NCBI RefSeq assembly: GCF_014192155.1 | Contig: NZ_JACHXO010000008.1 | Span: forward strand, 62,001 to 126,000 | Length of the DNA: 64,000 nt | Source of the DNA: Roseateles terrae | Lineage (GTDB): Bacteria > Pseudomonadota > Gammaproteobacteria > Burkholderiales > Burkholderiaceae_C | Direction of reading: 5' to 3' | Shown: one piece after another, positions 24,887-34,452 of the stretch | Layout of the letters: the number at the start of each line of letters is the position of its first letter | Numbering within the stretch: the stretch's first letter is position 1 | Notes under the pieces: model-generated | What the model saw: only the letters and a program-made list of their open reading frames with translations | Databases searched by the model: none | Told to the model about the DNA's origin: nothing | Made by a program: the position numbers and the translations under genes

Positions 24887-25668
24887 CGGTGCTGCTGCAG
24901 GTCAGTGATCCGCACTTCGGGACCGAGCGCCCGGCCGTTGTGGCCGCACTGGAGGCGCTCTGGCGGGAGCAATCACCCGATCTGCTGCTGCTGACGGGTG
25001 ACATCACCCAGCGCGCGCGGGTGCAGGAATTCCGCGCGGCCCGTGCCTTCCTGGACCGGCTCGCGCCCCAGTCGCTGCTGGCCATTCCGGGCAATCACGA
25101 CATTCCGCTCTTTGACCTCTGGAGCCGCTGCCTGCATCCCTACCGGCGATTCCAGCGGCATTTCCAGCCAGCCCTCGACGGTGAGTTCCGCCATGGCGAC
25201 GTCCAGGTGGTCGCGGTGAACACCACGCGCTGGTACCGTCATACGGACGGCGAGCTGTCGGTGGAACAGATCGCGCGGGTGGCCGAGCGGCTGCGTGCCG
25301 CGGATCAGGCGCGCTGCCGCGTCGTGGCAGTCCATCAGCCGGTGGCGGTGACCCGTCAGAGCGACCTGAACAACCTGCTGCACGGTCACGAAGCGGCGGT
25401 GCATGCCTGGGCGGAAGCGGGCGCTGATCTGATTGTCGGCGGCCACATCCATCTGCCGTTTGTGGTGCCGCTGCGGGAACGCTGGCCGGCGCTGGCCCGG
25501 CCGATGTGGGCGGTCCAGGCCGGCACTGCGTTGAGCACGCGCGTACGGGGCGGTGTGCCCAACTCGGTCAATCTGATCGACCTCGGCGCGCAGTGGCAGG
25601 TGCATCGGTGGGACTTCGATGCGGAAACCGACCGCTTCGTGCAGGCGGGGACAACGCTGCTGCGCTGA
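24883..25668 (+). CDS. Calcineurin-like metallophosphoesterase
   Basis: 261 residues with the binuclear-metal phosphoesterase motifs in order: QVSDPHFG (DxH), LLLTGDITQ (GD), LAIPGNHDIP (GNHD), VVAVHQPV and VGGHIHLPFVV (GHxH). The arrangement resembles cyclic-nucleotide or UDP-diacylglucosamine-type phosphodiesterases. It starts with GTG at 24883, overlapping the stop of the lipid-kinase-like gene by four bases, so the three genes 23342-25668 look like one transcript. A role in phospholipid metabolism would fit the neighbour, but that is inference. Confidence 0.85.
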   Translation: MTVLLQVSDPHFGTERPAVVAALEALWREQSPDLLLLTGDITQRARVQEFRAARAFLDRLAPQSLLAIPGNHDIPLFDLWSRCLHPYRRFQRHFQPALDGEFRHGDVQVVAVNTTRWYRHTDGELSVEQIARVAERLRAADQARCRVVAVHQPVAVTRQSDLNNLLHGHEAAVHAWAEAGADLIVGGHIHLPFVVPLRERWPALARPMWAVQAGTALSTRVRGGVPNSVNLIDLGAQWQVHRWDFDAETDRFVQAGTTLLR

Positions 25669-25693
25669 GCGACCCGGGTGCCGGCGGGCCGGC

Positions 25694-28042
25694 TCAGCCC
25701 GCCAGGAACTGGTGCAGCACAATGCTGGAGCGATAGTCCTCCCGGTGTTGATCCAGATGACGCGCCAGATACTCCCGCAGCTTCAAGACCGAAGCACCCA
25801 GCCACTGCGCGGATGACTCGGTGCATCCGGCGGCCTTGAGCAGCGACAGCCGCTCCTGCGGCGCCATCGAGCCCAACACGGCCGCATAAAACGCGTCTCC
25901 GCCGTGTGGGATGGCGAGCACCTCGGCGCCTTGCACGGTCGCATACCGGTCCCCCCGGGGCGAGCGGGTCACACGGACCGGCGCCCGGTCCGCCATCGGC
26001 TCCCCGAAGCGGAACATCAGGGCGCCTGTCTGCGCATCATGGATGTCCAGGGTGCGTCCGACCGGCCACGCAGCCAGATCCGCCAGCAGGCGCGGTGCGA
26101 GGTCGGCGCTGAAGTCGGTCCATCGCCGGGGCGTGCGGACGTCGTGCAGGAGTTGCTCCACGGCGGTGCTGAACTCGGGCGCAAACAGCGCCTGCGTCTC
26201 CCGATCCAACACCAGCGCAGGGTCCACGGTCGCTCCGGTGGCGCCCATGGCGGCGTCCGGGGCCTCGCCTTCGACCAGCGCCTTCAGCCATGGCGGGGCA
26301 GCGGTCGGACGCAGTTCTTCGAAGCGCTGGGCCGACGGTTCTGGCGCGCGTGGGTGAATGTGGATGGCCGCATCGATGCTCTGCTCGTGGCGCAGCTGCG
26401 CCAGCCGCTCATCCCGCGCGATCTGGTGGGCGGCAAACCGGGAGGTGAGCTCATCACTCCGGCCGACGGGCAGGTCGCTGTATCCGACCGGGCTGCCCTC
26501 CGGCGACTCGTCGTCCCAGTCGCGCAGGGGCTCCGCTTCGAGGTTCGCCAGCAAAGCTTGATGATCCGGGTGCATGCCGGAGGCGCTCGACGCGGCAGGG
26601 TCGTGAATGTCGGCGGCGTCGGCATGACGGTCGTCCCGCAGCACCGCGCAGGCCATCGGCTGACCATCCTCCATGGAGAGGTAGGTCATGCCGGCGTGAT
26701 GGCGCAGGGGCGGCGACATGACATCCTGGGCCGGCCGCATGCCCGGCAGGTAGGCCTGCAAGCCGCACAGCACCTGCGACATCAGCGATTGCTCCAGCGG
26801 CGACATCCGCCGATAGACCTCATGAACCGGCACCTTGAAGTCAAACCGCTGGCCGCGGCGTTGCTTCAGCTGGGTGTCTTCCAGACAGACCTGCACCGCG
26901 CATCCGGCCACCAGCCAGTCTCGCAGCTGCGGCATCGGGCCCGTGTGATGCTTGCGCGTCAGATTCACTTCCCTGGCCGTGATGTCCCGCCCCAGCCGGC
27001 GGCACAGCTCGAGTCGCTGCTGAGCGGCGGGCGATGTCACCAGGCGGTCCAGCTCACTGGGGACGGCCAGCAGGCGGTAGTCGAACCAGGCCATGGACAG
27101 CGCGGCCGACCGGTCGGTCGCCTGCAGTCCGGCGTGGGTGGCCGGCGCGCAAAGCCGGGGGCCGACCTTCAGCTGGAATTCGGGCGCCGCATCGAGGTTG
27201 AAGCGGTCCAGCGCCTCCTGCAGATGTCCTCCGCCTTTGACCGTCGCGTCCAAAGCGTCCTGCAACAGGAAGAAGTGCAGTTCGAGTGGGGAGGGGGAGT
27301 CCTGGGCATCGGCAGCGGTCAGCTGGGCCTGCGTCTGGGGCGCGCTTTCCATGCGGATGCCGCCGGGTTCGCTGCGCAGGGTGAGCAGGGGTTGCGACGC
27401 TGCGCCGGTGAGGGGTGCACTGCGGGCCAGGCAGGTGCCGGCAGGCGGATGCCAGGCCCCCAGGGTCACACCGGCCACCAGGGCCGTCGACGCGGAGAAG
27501 GGGCCATGAATGGGCACCGACTTGATGAGGGTCACCGGTCTGGATTCGACATGGCTCTGAGTCAGCCACGCGGTCCACTGCTGGTCGAACTCCTTCAGTG
27601 CGGCCGCCACGCCCGGACTGCGACCCAGGAAGAGGCCGTCGTCGTCGAGCAGCGCCTCCATGTGCGGTGCCACCTCCCGGGCGACCCGTCGGAACCCTTC
27701 GTCGCCGGGGAGATGCAGGCGCGGGCTGCGGGAGATCGTCATGGCGATGTCGCGCAGATGCTGGAACCGGGCTTCACCCGCGGGCCAGTGCTTCACCTTG
27801 AACAGGTCCCACACCAGCGGCGCGAGATCCTGAACGTTGGCCGGCAGCGGATCATGGAAGGTGCGGTAGTGCACCTCGAGGCGGTCGGCCTCCCGTTGCG
27901 ACAGCGGGGCTTGCGTCGCTGCGCCCGCGGCATCGGCGGGTGTCGGCGGCATGGGGCCGGGCGCAGCGTTCCGCGGGGGAAGTGGCGGCGCCTCGTCGAG
28001 ACAAAGACTGGACGCTGCGGAGAGGACAACGGGGCTGATCAT
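25694..28042 (-). CDS. Large protein of unknown family, paralogue A
   Basis: A 782-residue protein I do not recognise. It has no signal peptide or membrane helix and begins MISPVVLSAASS followed by a Pro/Ala-rich stretch. Residues about 50-480 are similar throughout to the protein encoded at 28145-29749: shared blocks include DIAMTISRSPRLHLP, VTLIKSVPIHGPF, MAWFDYRLLAVP, CRRLGRD, FDFKVPVHEVYRRMSP and MTYLSMEDGQPMA. The last 300 residues are unique to this copy. The C-terminus (IPHGGDAFYAAVLGSM, then LREYLARHLDQHREDY) recalls the first half of an OTU-type protease domain but with Ala where the catalytic Cys would be. The Ser/Pro/Ala-rich N-terminus is reminiscent of secreted effectors; this is speculation. 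Confidence 0.7.
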   Translation of the reverse strand: MISPVVLSAASSLCLDEAPPLPPRNAAPGPMPPTPADAAGAATQAPLSQREADRLEVHYRTFHDPLPANVQDLAPLVWDLFKVKHWPAGEARFQHLRDIAMTISRSPRLHLPGDEGFRRVAREVAPHMEALLDDDGLFLGRSPGVAAALKEFDQQWTAWLTQSHVESRPVTLIKSVPIHGPFSASTALVAGVTLGAWHPPAGTCLARSAPLTGAASQPLLTLRSEPGGIRMESAPQTQAQLTAADAQDSPSPLELHFFLLQDALDATVKGGGHLQEALDRFNLDAAPEFQLKVGPRLCAPATHAGLQATDRSAALSMAWFDYRLLAVPSELDRLVTSPAAQQRLELCRRLGRDITAREVNLTRKHHTGPMPQLRDWLVAGCAVQVCLEDTQLKQRRGQRFDFKVPVHEVYRRMSPLEQSLMSQVLCGLQAYLPGMRPAQDVMSPPLRHHAGMTYLSMEDGQPMACAVLRDDRHADAADIHDPAASSASGMHPDHQALLANLEAEPLRDWDDESPEGSPVGYSDLPVGRSDELTSRFAAHQIARDERLAQLRHEQSIDAAIHIHPRAPEPSAQRFEELRPTAAPPWLKALVEGEAPDAAMGATGATVDPALVLDRETQALFAPEFSTAVEQLLHDVRTPRRWTDFSADLAPRLLADLAAWPVGRTLDIHDAQTGALMFRFGEPMADRAPVRVTRSPRGDRYATVQGAEVLAIPHGGDAFYAAVLGSMAPQERLSLLKAAGCTESSAQWLGASVLKLREYLARHLDQHREDYRSSIVLHQFLAG

Positions 28043-28144
28043 GCAGGGGGCTCGGACCGGTGGAAACGATCATGAGTGACGTGCTTGAACAGAGCGTTCA
28101 CAGACGCCATGCGCCATGGCCGCCACATCCGGCGCGTTGCATGT

Positions 28145-29749
28145 TCAGTCGCTCCAGTCCTCCAGCCAGTGCGCCGTCGCCTCCGTCGGGCCTTCCGTCA
28201 TCGAGGGGTCGAACGCTTCGGACAGCGCGTCGCCGAACTCTTCGGACATCCGCCTGCGGACCGGGGCGGGCAGGGTCTCGCCCCACCCGTCGTCCGCTGG
28301 ATCGACCTGCGGCTCGGGCGCGGCGGCGCGCGCCGCGGCGAGAGTGGGAAAGGTGCGCACCACCACGCAGCCCATGGGACTGCCCCGGTCCATGGAGACA
28401 TATGTGGGGGCCGGCTTCCAGACGGCGGGACGGTCCATGGCGGACAGGTCCAGCCCTGCAATCTTCCAGCGCAGCGAGGCCAGAATCGCCTGCAGCAGCG
28501 TGATCTCCGTGGGAGTCATCCGGGCGGTCACTTCGTGCACAGGCACCACGAAGTCGAACTCCGTGGGCTGGGTACGCGAACGCCCTGCGGCTTCGAGGCA
28601 GAGCTGGACGGCGCAGCCCAGCACCAGGGAGGCGCGAAACTGGTTGTAGGGCGCAGGCAGGTCGGGCAGCAGCTCATTCACTTCGGCATGCGCAGCGTCC
28701 TGGACCAATCGTCTGCAGGCGTTGAGGTGGTCCAGGGCCCCGGGGCCATCGATCCGCTGGTCGAGCGCGCCCGGCGTGACCAGCCCGGCATAGTCGAACC
28801 ACAGGATGCACTCTTGGCACGACCCCGGTTGCACCTGTAGCTCCGCCCTCCGTATCGCATCGGAGAGGCCCGGCGCCATTGTCAGCCGCAGGCGCGGGTC
28901 CGCGCCGCGGTTGAAGTGATGCAGAGCATCCTCCAGACACCGACCCGCAGCCAACGACAGCATCAGCGTGCCGTCGAGACCGTTCAACGCTTCGCGCAGG
29001 CGGCTTCCATCCGCCCGCCAGTCCCGGTCGCCTTGCGGCGTGACTTCGATCCGCAGGCGACCCCGTGCGGTGCTGAGACAGAGCAGGGGCTGACAGGGCA
29101 CCCGGTCGCCCTCCCGGGGGACCGGCGGGCTCGGCATCGGCGTGCTGGCCAGCAGGGTGTCCATCAGCGGCTGCGGGGTGCGCAGTGTCAGCCCCGTCAC
29201 GGCGGCGCGGCAGGTCAGCAGCGGCTCCTTCAGAGGGACTGACTTGACGATCATCACCGGACGTTCCTGCGCGTCGGGGGCGCCCAGTGCGTTGTTGAAG
29301 TGGACGGCGAATTCGTCCAGTGCGGCCTCCACGCCGGGTGTTCGTGAACCTTCGGTGCCCCCGCGGGCCAGCATGGCATTCAGCCGGGCGCGGCAGGTGT
29401 GGGCCATCTGCCGGATGCCGGGATCTGGCGGCAATACCAGACGGGAACAGCGCGACAGCAGCATCGCGATCTCATGCAGCTGGCGGTCTTGCGACGGGCC
29501 GTCACGATCGCGCAGGGCCGTCAACAATGCGTACAGAACGGAGGAGAGGTCATGCACGCCCTGCGGCGCGGGGAACGGGCGCTGGTTGTAGCGCTGCCAG
29601 AGCGTTTCCACGTCCAGCTCGGGGCCGCCCGGACTGTCGCAGCGCGAGGGGCTGGGGGCGCTGAGCGTGCTCGACGAGCTGGAGGCCGACGAATCAGGGG
29701 ACGCGCCCTGATGGCAAGCAAGGGGAACCACAACCGCGGGGCTGATCAT
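28145..29749 (-). CDS. Protein of unknown family, paralogue B
   Basis: A 534-residue protein with no signal peptide or membrane segment and no recognised domain. It opens MISPAVVVPLACHQ, then a Ser/Pro-rich stretch (about residues 15-45). From about residue 45 onward it aligns with the larger paralogue at 25694-28042: EIAMLLSRCSRLVLPP, MIVKSVPLKEP, ILWFDYAGLVTPGALD, CRRLVQD, FDFVVPVHEVTARMTP and PTYVSMDRGSPMGCVVV. It ends in an acidic tail (AFDPSMTEG...WLEDWSD). The reading frame is unbroken over 1.6 kb. It stands 59 bases beyond the GGDEF gene on the same strand and has a short leader resembling that of paralogue A. Confidence 0.7.
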   Translation of the reverse strand: MISPAVVVPLACHQGASPDSSASSSSSTLSAPSPSRCDSPGGPELDVETLWQRYNQRPFPAPQGVHDLSSVLYALLTALRDRDGPSQDRQLHEIAMLLSRCSRLVLPPDPGIRQMAHTCRARLNAMLARGGTEGSRTPGVEAALDEFAVHFNNALGAPDAQERPVMIVKSVPLKEPLLTCRAAVTGLTLRTPQPLMDTLLASTPMPSPPVPREGDRVPCQPLLCLSTARGRLRIEVTPQGDRDWRADGSRLREALNGLDGTLMLSLAAGRCLEDALHHFNRGADPRLRLTMAPGLSDAIRRAELQVQPGSCQECILWFDYAGLVTPGALDQRIDGPGALDHLNACRRLVQDAAHAEVNELLPDLPAPYNQFRASLVLGCAVQLCLEAAGRSRTQPTEFDFVVPVHEVTARMTPTEITLLQAILASLRWKIAGLDLSAMDRPAVWKPAPTYVSMDRGSPMGCVVVRTFPTLAAARAAAPEPQVDPADDGWGETLPAPVRRRMSEEFGDALSEAFDPSMTEGPTEATAHWLEDWSD

Positions 29750-29808
29750 GCGGACACTCTGGTCGTTGAAACCGACCCTGAGTGGCCTGTGCGCCCCGTG
29801 TGTTCGGG

Positions 29809-31680
29809 TCAGGCCACGCAGGCCCGGTTCTTCCCGGTGCGTTTGGCTTCGTAAAGCGCTTCGTCGGCGCGGTCCAGCGCGTGTTCCAGGGTCTCGCCCT
29901 GCTGATAGAGCGTGACGCCCGCCGAGAAGGTGACGAACACGTCGCGGCCTTCATGCATGAAGAGGCTGGCCGACAGGGACCGCTGCAGACGCAGCAGCAC
30001 CGCCTGTGCTTCTTCCAGCGGCGCCTCGGGCAGGATCAGCACGAATTCCTCACCCCCCCAGCGGCCCACCTTGTCCCCGGGCCGCAGCAGCCCGGAGACC
30101 CGCGCCGCCAGTGACTTCAGCGCTTCATCGCCGGCTGCATGGCCGAGGCTGTCATTGAGCTTCTTGAAGTTGTCGATGTCCAGCAGCGCCAGGGCCAGCG
30201 GACGCGGCTCCCGTTCCAGCTTCGCTCGCTCGGTCTCGAAGGCGGCGATCAGGCCGCGACGGTTGGCCACCTGGGTGAGCTGGTCGGTCTGCACCTCGTT
30301 CGAGAGCTTGCGCAGTTCGCCTTCCAGCGCCTCCACCCGCTCGGCCAGCTGGCTGGCGCGGTCATGTTCATCCCGCAGGCGGCCCTGGGTCTGCTGCACC
30401 AGGGACTGCACGCTGCGGCTTTCTTCCACCATTTCGCGCACCACCCCCGCCAGGCTTTCCAGCGTGTCCGCCTTCTCGATGACTTCGGCGTATTTGCCGA
30501 CGCTGTCGCTGAAGCGGTCGGTGTGCTGGCCCAGTTCGCCCAGCTCCTGCAGCATGCGGTTGATCAGGCCCTTGAGGGCATCGCGCGCCCGGCCGCGTTC
30601 CTCGCGCAGGCTGGCCTGGCGGCTGCGGGTATTGACCAGCAGCTCATTGACCGAGCGCACGCTGCGGGCGGTCAGGCCCTGGGCCAGCGTCTGGCCCATG
30701 ACTTCGCACTGGCCGCGCGCCCAGGAATCGTCTTCGGCCAGATCCGCCAGACTGTCGGTGAGGGCGCCGCACAGCTTGCCCAGCTCAACGAAGGCATGGT
30801 CGCGATGGTCCAGCCAGCGGCGTACCCGCGCGCACAGGGCTTCCATGGCTTCGGCACGCGCAGGCGTGGCGCCGTCGCGGCGGATCTCGGCGAGGGCCGC
30901 GTCCAGCTCGGCCACCAGGGCAAGCGCGCGCGGGTCTTCGCCGCGCAAGGCATGCTGCACCGTGTCATTCAGGCTGGCGCCGACATCCGGCCAACGGGCT
31001 TCGCCCGGGCCGTTGCTGCCCAGCAGGCTGGACAGTTCGCCATAACGCGCGTCGGTCCCTGCAGCAGCCGCGCCGTCTCCAGGCGCTTGCGCCACTTCAT
31101 CATCGGTGAAGAACTGGCTGGGTGTGCCGGCGTCGCGGTCGTCATCATCGTCCAGACCGTCATCCAGCGGAGCGGGCTGGGTCTCCACCCGGGCGTCACT
31201 GGTGTCGCTGTCCCAACTGCCCACCAGCTGGCGCAGCCGCTGCATCAGTCGCTGAGGATCGGTGCGGTTGCTGGCGAGCACCCGCAGCACGCCGTCCTTC
31301 TTGCGCGCCAGCGTCCACTGCCGGCCGCCGCGCTCCAGCCCCTTCATCAACCGCTCGATGAGCTGGGCCATCTGCTCAGCCTGGGCGCCGGCGCCATGGG
31401 TCTGCTGCAGGGCTTCCAGCGCCCGCTGCAGTTCGTCCCAGCGACCTTCCTTGAGTTGGGTGGCCAGACCGGTGCGGACCTGCAGGTCCGGCACTGCCAG
31501 GCTCAGCAGGCGGCTGATGGGCGCCTGGGCCCGGTCGGGCAGGGCGCCACCATCGCGCTGGGGTTCACCGGCCTCCTGCGCATAGGCCCGCGCATAGTTC
31601 TCCGGCGTGGGTTCCAGCTTGTCCAGCGCCAGGCGGCGCAGGGCCGCCTTGGCAATCAGTGCGGGGGGCTGCTGCGGCAT
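29809..31680 (-). CDS. Diguanylate cyclase (GGDEF protein)
   Basis: 623 residues, cytosolic. The first 450 residues are helical and coiled-coil-like with acidic linkers (near residue 170) and no recognised sensor domain. The C-terminal GGDEF domain starts at about DQLTQVANRRGL and carries the active-site GGEEF at about 542-546, plus LLDIDNFKKLND for metal binding. An RxxD inhibitory site (RPGD) stands five residues before GGEEF, the standard position, so feedback inhibition by c-di-GMP is likely. It should synthesise c-di-GMP, which usually represses motility. It lies 15 bases after the GGDEF-EAL gene on the same strand. Confidence 0.92.
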   Translation of the reverse strand: MPQQPPALIAKAALRRLALDKLEPTPENYARAYAQEAGEPQRDGGALPDRAQAPISRLLSLAVPDLQVRTGLATQLKEGRWDELQRALEALQQTHGAGAQAEQMAQLIERLMKGLERGGRQWTLARKKDGVLRVLASNRTDPQRLMQRLRQLVGSWDSDTSDARVETQPAPLDDGLDDDDDRDAGTPSQFFTDDEVAQAPGDGAAAAGTDARYGELSSLLGSNGPGEARWPDVGASLNDTVQHALRGEDPRALALVAELDAALAEIRRDGATPARAEAMEALCARVRRWLDHRDHAFVELGKLCGALTDSLADLAEDDSWARGQCEVMGQTLAQGLTARSVRSVNELLVNTRSRQASLREERGRARDALKGLINRMLQELGELGQHTDRFSDSVGKYAEVIEKADTLESLAGVVREMVEESRSVQSLVQQTQGRLRDEHDRASQLAERVEALEGELRKLSNEVQTDQLTQVANRRGLIAAFETERAKLEREPRPLALALLDIDNFKKLNDSLGHAAGDEALKSLAARVSGLLRPGDKVGRWGGEEFVLILPEAPLEEAQAVLLRLQRSLSASLFMHEGRDVFVTFSAGVTLYQQGETLEHALDRADEALYEAKRTGKNRACVA

Positions 31681-31695
31681 CGGTGAGACTTGAAT

Positions 31696-33891
31696 TCAGC
31701 GTTGGGACAATTCTTCGCCAGCTTCGGCCGAGGGAAGGATCCAGGGAGCCTTGCGAGGCAGCACGGTCTGCGCCAGCCAACGCTCCAGCTCGTCCGGGGG
31801 CAGCGGTTTGCTGAACAGGAAGCCCTGCATCAGGCTGCAATCCAGCCGTCTGAGCACTTCCATCTGGCGCAGGGTCTCCACGCCTTCAGCAATCACCTGC
31901 AAGCCCAGCGAACGGGCCAATGCAATGATCGCAGTAACCACGGCGGAACTCTGCGGCGTAATACCGAGATCCCGGACAAAACTGCGGTCGATCTTCACTT
32001 CCGAGATCGGCAGGGTGGTCAGGTAGGCCAGGGACGAATAGCCGGTGCCGAAATCGTCGATGGAAATCTCGACGCCCACCTCATTGAGACGGTGCAGCGC
32101 CGGAATGACGCTCTGCAGATCCTTCATCAGGCCGGTTTCAGTGATCTCCAGCTGAATGGCGCGGTGCGGCACCCCCCAGGCACTGACGAACTGGTGAATG
32201 TGTTCCACCAGATCGGAGCGTTCAAACAGCCGGTTGGGCAGGTTCACCGCAATCGACTCGGAGAAGCCGAAATTGAGCTGCCAGACCTTGGCCTGACGCG
32301 CCGCCTCCCGCAGCGCCCATTCGGACAGCGGCACGATCAGGCCGGTCTCCTCCGCCAGCGGAATGAATTCGCCGGGCGGCACCAGCGTATTGCCACGGCG
32401 CCAGCGCATCAGCGCTTCGGCGCCCACCATCCGGGCGGTGCGCACGTCGATCTTCGGCTGGTAGTGCAGCACCAGTTCGTCGCGCTCAATGGCCTTGTGC
32501 AGCGCCGATTCCAGTTCCAGCTTCTCGCGGCCACGGCCGGCCAGCATCGGCGAATACAGCGCCGACGCATTGCGGCCCTGGTTTTTGACCGCATACATCG
32601 CCACGTCGGCATTGCGCATCAGGTCGGCCATGGTCAGGCCGTCACGCGGATACAGCGCAATACCCACACTGGCCGTCACAAAGCATTCCTGGCCTGCAAT
32701 GAAGATCGGTTCCCGCAGGGCTTCCAGCACCCGCCCGGCGACGCGCTCGGCATCGCCTTCATCGCTGACTTCCGGCAGCAGGGCCACGAATTCATCACCG
32801 CCCAGGCGGCCCACGGCTTCCAGCGTCCGGTGCGACCGGGTGCCCACCGATTCCAGCATGCCTTCCATCACCTGATCGGAATGGCGCACGCAGGAGCGCA
32901 GCCGGCGGCCGACCTCCATCAGCAGCTCATCACCGGCCGCGTGGCCCAGGGTGTCGTTGATGACCTTGAACCGGTCCAGGTCGATCAGCAGCAGGCCGAC
33001 GTCGTGGCCCATGCGCCGACCGGCCTCAATGGCCCGCTCGGCCCGCCACATCAACTGGCGGCGATTCGGCAGGCCGGTCAGGGCGTCAAAGTTGGCCAAT
33101 TGGCGGATGCGGTCCTCGGCCATACGCCGGTCGGTCACATCCTGGATGACGCCGGTATAGCCGCAGGCATTGCCGTGTTCATTGAACTCCGGCTCTGCTT
33201 CAATGTGAATGACGCGCTGACGGCCGTCCAGCAGCGTGAAAGGCAGGTCGGTGACCAGCACCGAGTTGTGGGCCACCACATCGCGCAGCAGACGCATGAA
33301 CAGCAGCCGCTCTTCTCGCGGCACCATGCGCATCACGCCAATGAAATCAAGCGGATCGGTCGGGCTCCGCCCAAACACGCGCAGGGCCTCATTCGCCAGC
33401 TTGAATCCCTGGCCGGTCTGCCATTCAAAACTGCCCATGCGGGCGAGATCCTGGGCGCGGGCCAGCTTGGCCTTGCTGCGCTCCAGTTCAATGCGGGTGC
33501 GCGAGCTGCGCAGCAGGTAACGCAGCCGTCCCGCCAGCAGTCGCCATTGCGTGGACTTGACGAAGAAGTCGGTGGCGCCCGCCTGATAGGCGCGATTGAT
33601 CGAGGCTTCGTCGTCCAGCCCCGTCAGCATCAGAATGGGTGAATTTTCGAAACCGGGCAGGGCGCGCAGTCGCTCGCAGGTCTGGAATCCGTCCAGCCCC
33701 GGCATCAGCGCATCCAGCACGATCAATTCGGGTGTCCATTGCGTCACCAGGTCCAGCGCTTCTTCGCCGCTGTGGATGCTGGTCACGTCAAAGCCGTGCT
33801 CGCGCAGGGCCGCTTCGATCAACATCAGGTTGACCGGGTCGTCGTCCACCAACAGGACGCGCGGACGTTCGTTCAGCAGGCTGTCCTTCAC
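31696..33891 (-). CDS. REC-PAS-GGDEF-EAL response regulator (c-di-GMP turnover)
   Basis: 731 residues. An N-terminal receiver domain (about 11-125) has the acidic pair in VLLVDDDP, D60 in [13 protein letters not shown] and a Lys in FFVKS. A PAS domain follows (about 150-270). The GGDEF domain (about 280-460) keeps [13 protein letters not shown] and an intact GGDEF, but about 20 extra residues (METHIONINE-rich [19 protein letters not shown] region) precede the active site. The EAL domain (about 470-715) has [32 protein letters not shown] and EGVET, so phosphodiesterase residues look complete. The preceding Hpt gene is 10 bases away. Confidence 0.93.
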   Translation of the reverse strand: MKDSLLNERPRVLLVDDDPVNLMLIEAALREHGFDVTSIHSGEEALDLVTQWTPELIVLDALMPGLDGFQTCERLRALPGFENSPILMLTGLDDEASINRAYQAGATDFFVKSTQWRLLAGRLRYLLRSSRTRIELERSKAKLARAQDLARMGSFEWQTGQGFKLANEALRVFGRSPTDPLDFIGVMRMVPREERLLFMRLLRDVVAHNSVLVTDLPFTLLDGRQRVIHIEAEPEFNEHGNACGYTGVIQDVTDRRMAEDRIRQLANFDALTGLPNRRQLMWRAERAIEAGRRMGHDVGLLLIDLDRFKVINDTLGHAAGDELLMEVGRRLRSCVRHSDQVMEGMLESVGTRSHRTLEAVGRLGGDEFVALLPEVSDEGDAERVAGRVLEALREPIFIAGQECFVTASVGIALYPRDGLTMADLMRNADVAMYAVKNQGRNASALYSPMLAGRGREKLELESALHKAIERDELVLHYQPKIDVRTARMVGAEALMRWRRGNTLVPPGEFIPLAEETGLIVPLSEWALREAARQAKVWQLNFGFSESIAVNLPNRLFERSDLVEHIHQFVSAWGVPHRAIQLEITETGLMKDLQSVIPALHRLNEVGVEISIDDFGTGYSSLAYLTTLPISEVKIDRSFVRDLGITPQSSAVVTAIIALARSLGLQVIAEGVETLRQMEVLRRLDCSLMQGFLFSKPLPPDELERWLAQTVLPRKAPWILPSAEAGEELSQR

Positions 33892-33901
33892 GTCGCCCCT
33901 T

Positions 33902-34309
33902 TCATTGGGTGGGGGACAGCAGACGCTGCATCGCCTGGCGTGCGGCGTCGATTTCCGCCAGCACGCCGGTGGTCAGGGCGGGCAGCCGTTGGGTGTCTCC
34001 CGCGCGGGCGGCCGTTTCGATCTCGGCACAGCATTGCGACAGTGCCAGCGCACCCAGACTGGCGGCAGCCGATTTCAGCGTATGCGCCACATGCCGCACA
34101 GCGGACAGATCGGCCGACGCAGACAAGCCCTGACGCAGCACGACTTCCTGCTGCTCCAGCGCTTTCAGAAAGGCGCCCACCACACGTTCCAGCAAATGAT
34201 TGTTGCCACCCGGATCCAATTCGCGCAGGCGGGCGAGGGCCTGCTCATCCAGCACGGAAGAAGGGGTCATCGGGCGCGAAGGCATCGTCAGGGTGGAGTC
34301 TGGTGACAT
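33902..34309 (-). CDS. Hpt (histidine phosphotransfer) protein
   Basis: A 135-residue four-helix Hpt module. The phospho-accepting histidine is H76 in [13 protein letters not shown], the family signature, followed by [17 protein letters not shown]. It would relay phosphoryl groups between a hybrid or separate kinase and a receiver, plausibly the REC domain of the GGDEF-EAL protein encoded 10 bases downstream. The start is uncertain: ATGs at 34309, 34285 and 34270 are in frame and none has a strong ribosome site. It is read divergently from the histidine kinase at 34453. Confidence 0.88.
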   Translation of the reverse strand: MSPDSTLTMPSRPMTPSSVLDEQALARLRELDPGGNNHLLERVVGAFLKALEQQEVVLRQGLSASADLSAVRHVAHTLKSAAASLGALALSQCCAEIETAARAGDTQRLPALTTGVLAEIDAARQAMQRLLSPTQ

Positions 34310-34452
34310 CTTTTAATGATGGATCTGCAGTGATGGTTTCACGCAAGGTCGCAGTGCATTGTCTGTCAGTCGAAGCCCTCGGACGTGCGAAAAAGCGGCA
34401 AATCTGGGGTGCTCCGTTCGGCAAATGGGGGTAAGCCCTTGGTTTTGGGCGT

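Noticed and set aside
25904-28075. Long plus-strand open frame opposite unknown paralogue A
   Set aside because: Because paralogue A is itself unrecognised I compared both strands. Only the minus-strand product has a paralogue (28145-29749) with aligned blocks, so the plus-strand frame is taken as the shadow.
31690-33642. Long open frame on the plus strand opposite the REC-PAS-GGDEF-EAL gene
   Set aside because: It is a shadow of the opposite strand: Gln/His/Arg-rich, no recognisable domains, no ribosome site, while the minus strand has complete GGDEF and EAL domains.
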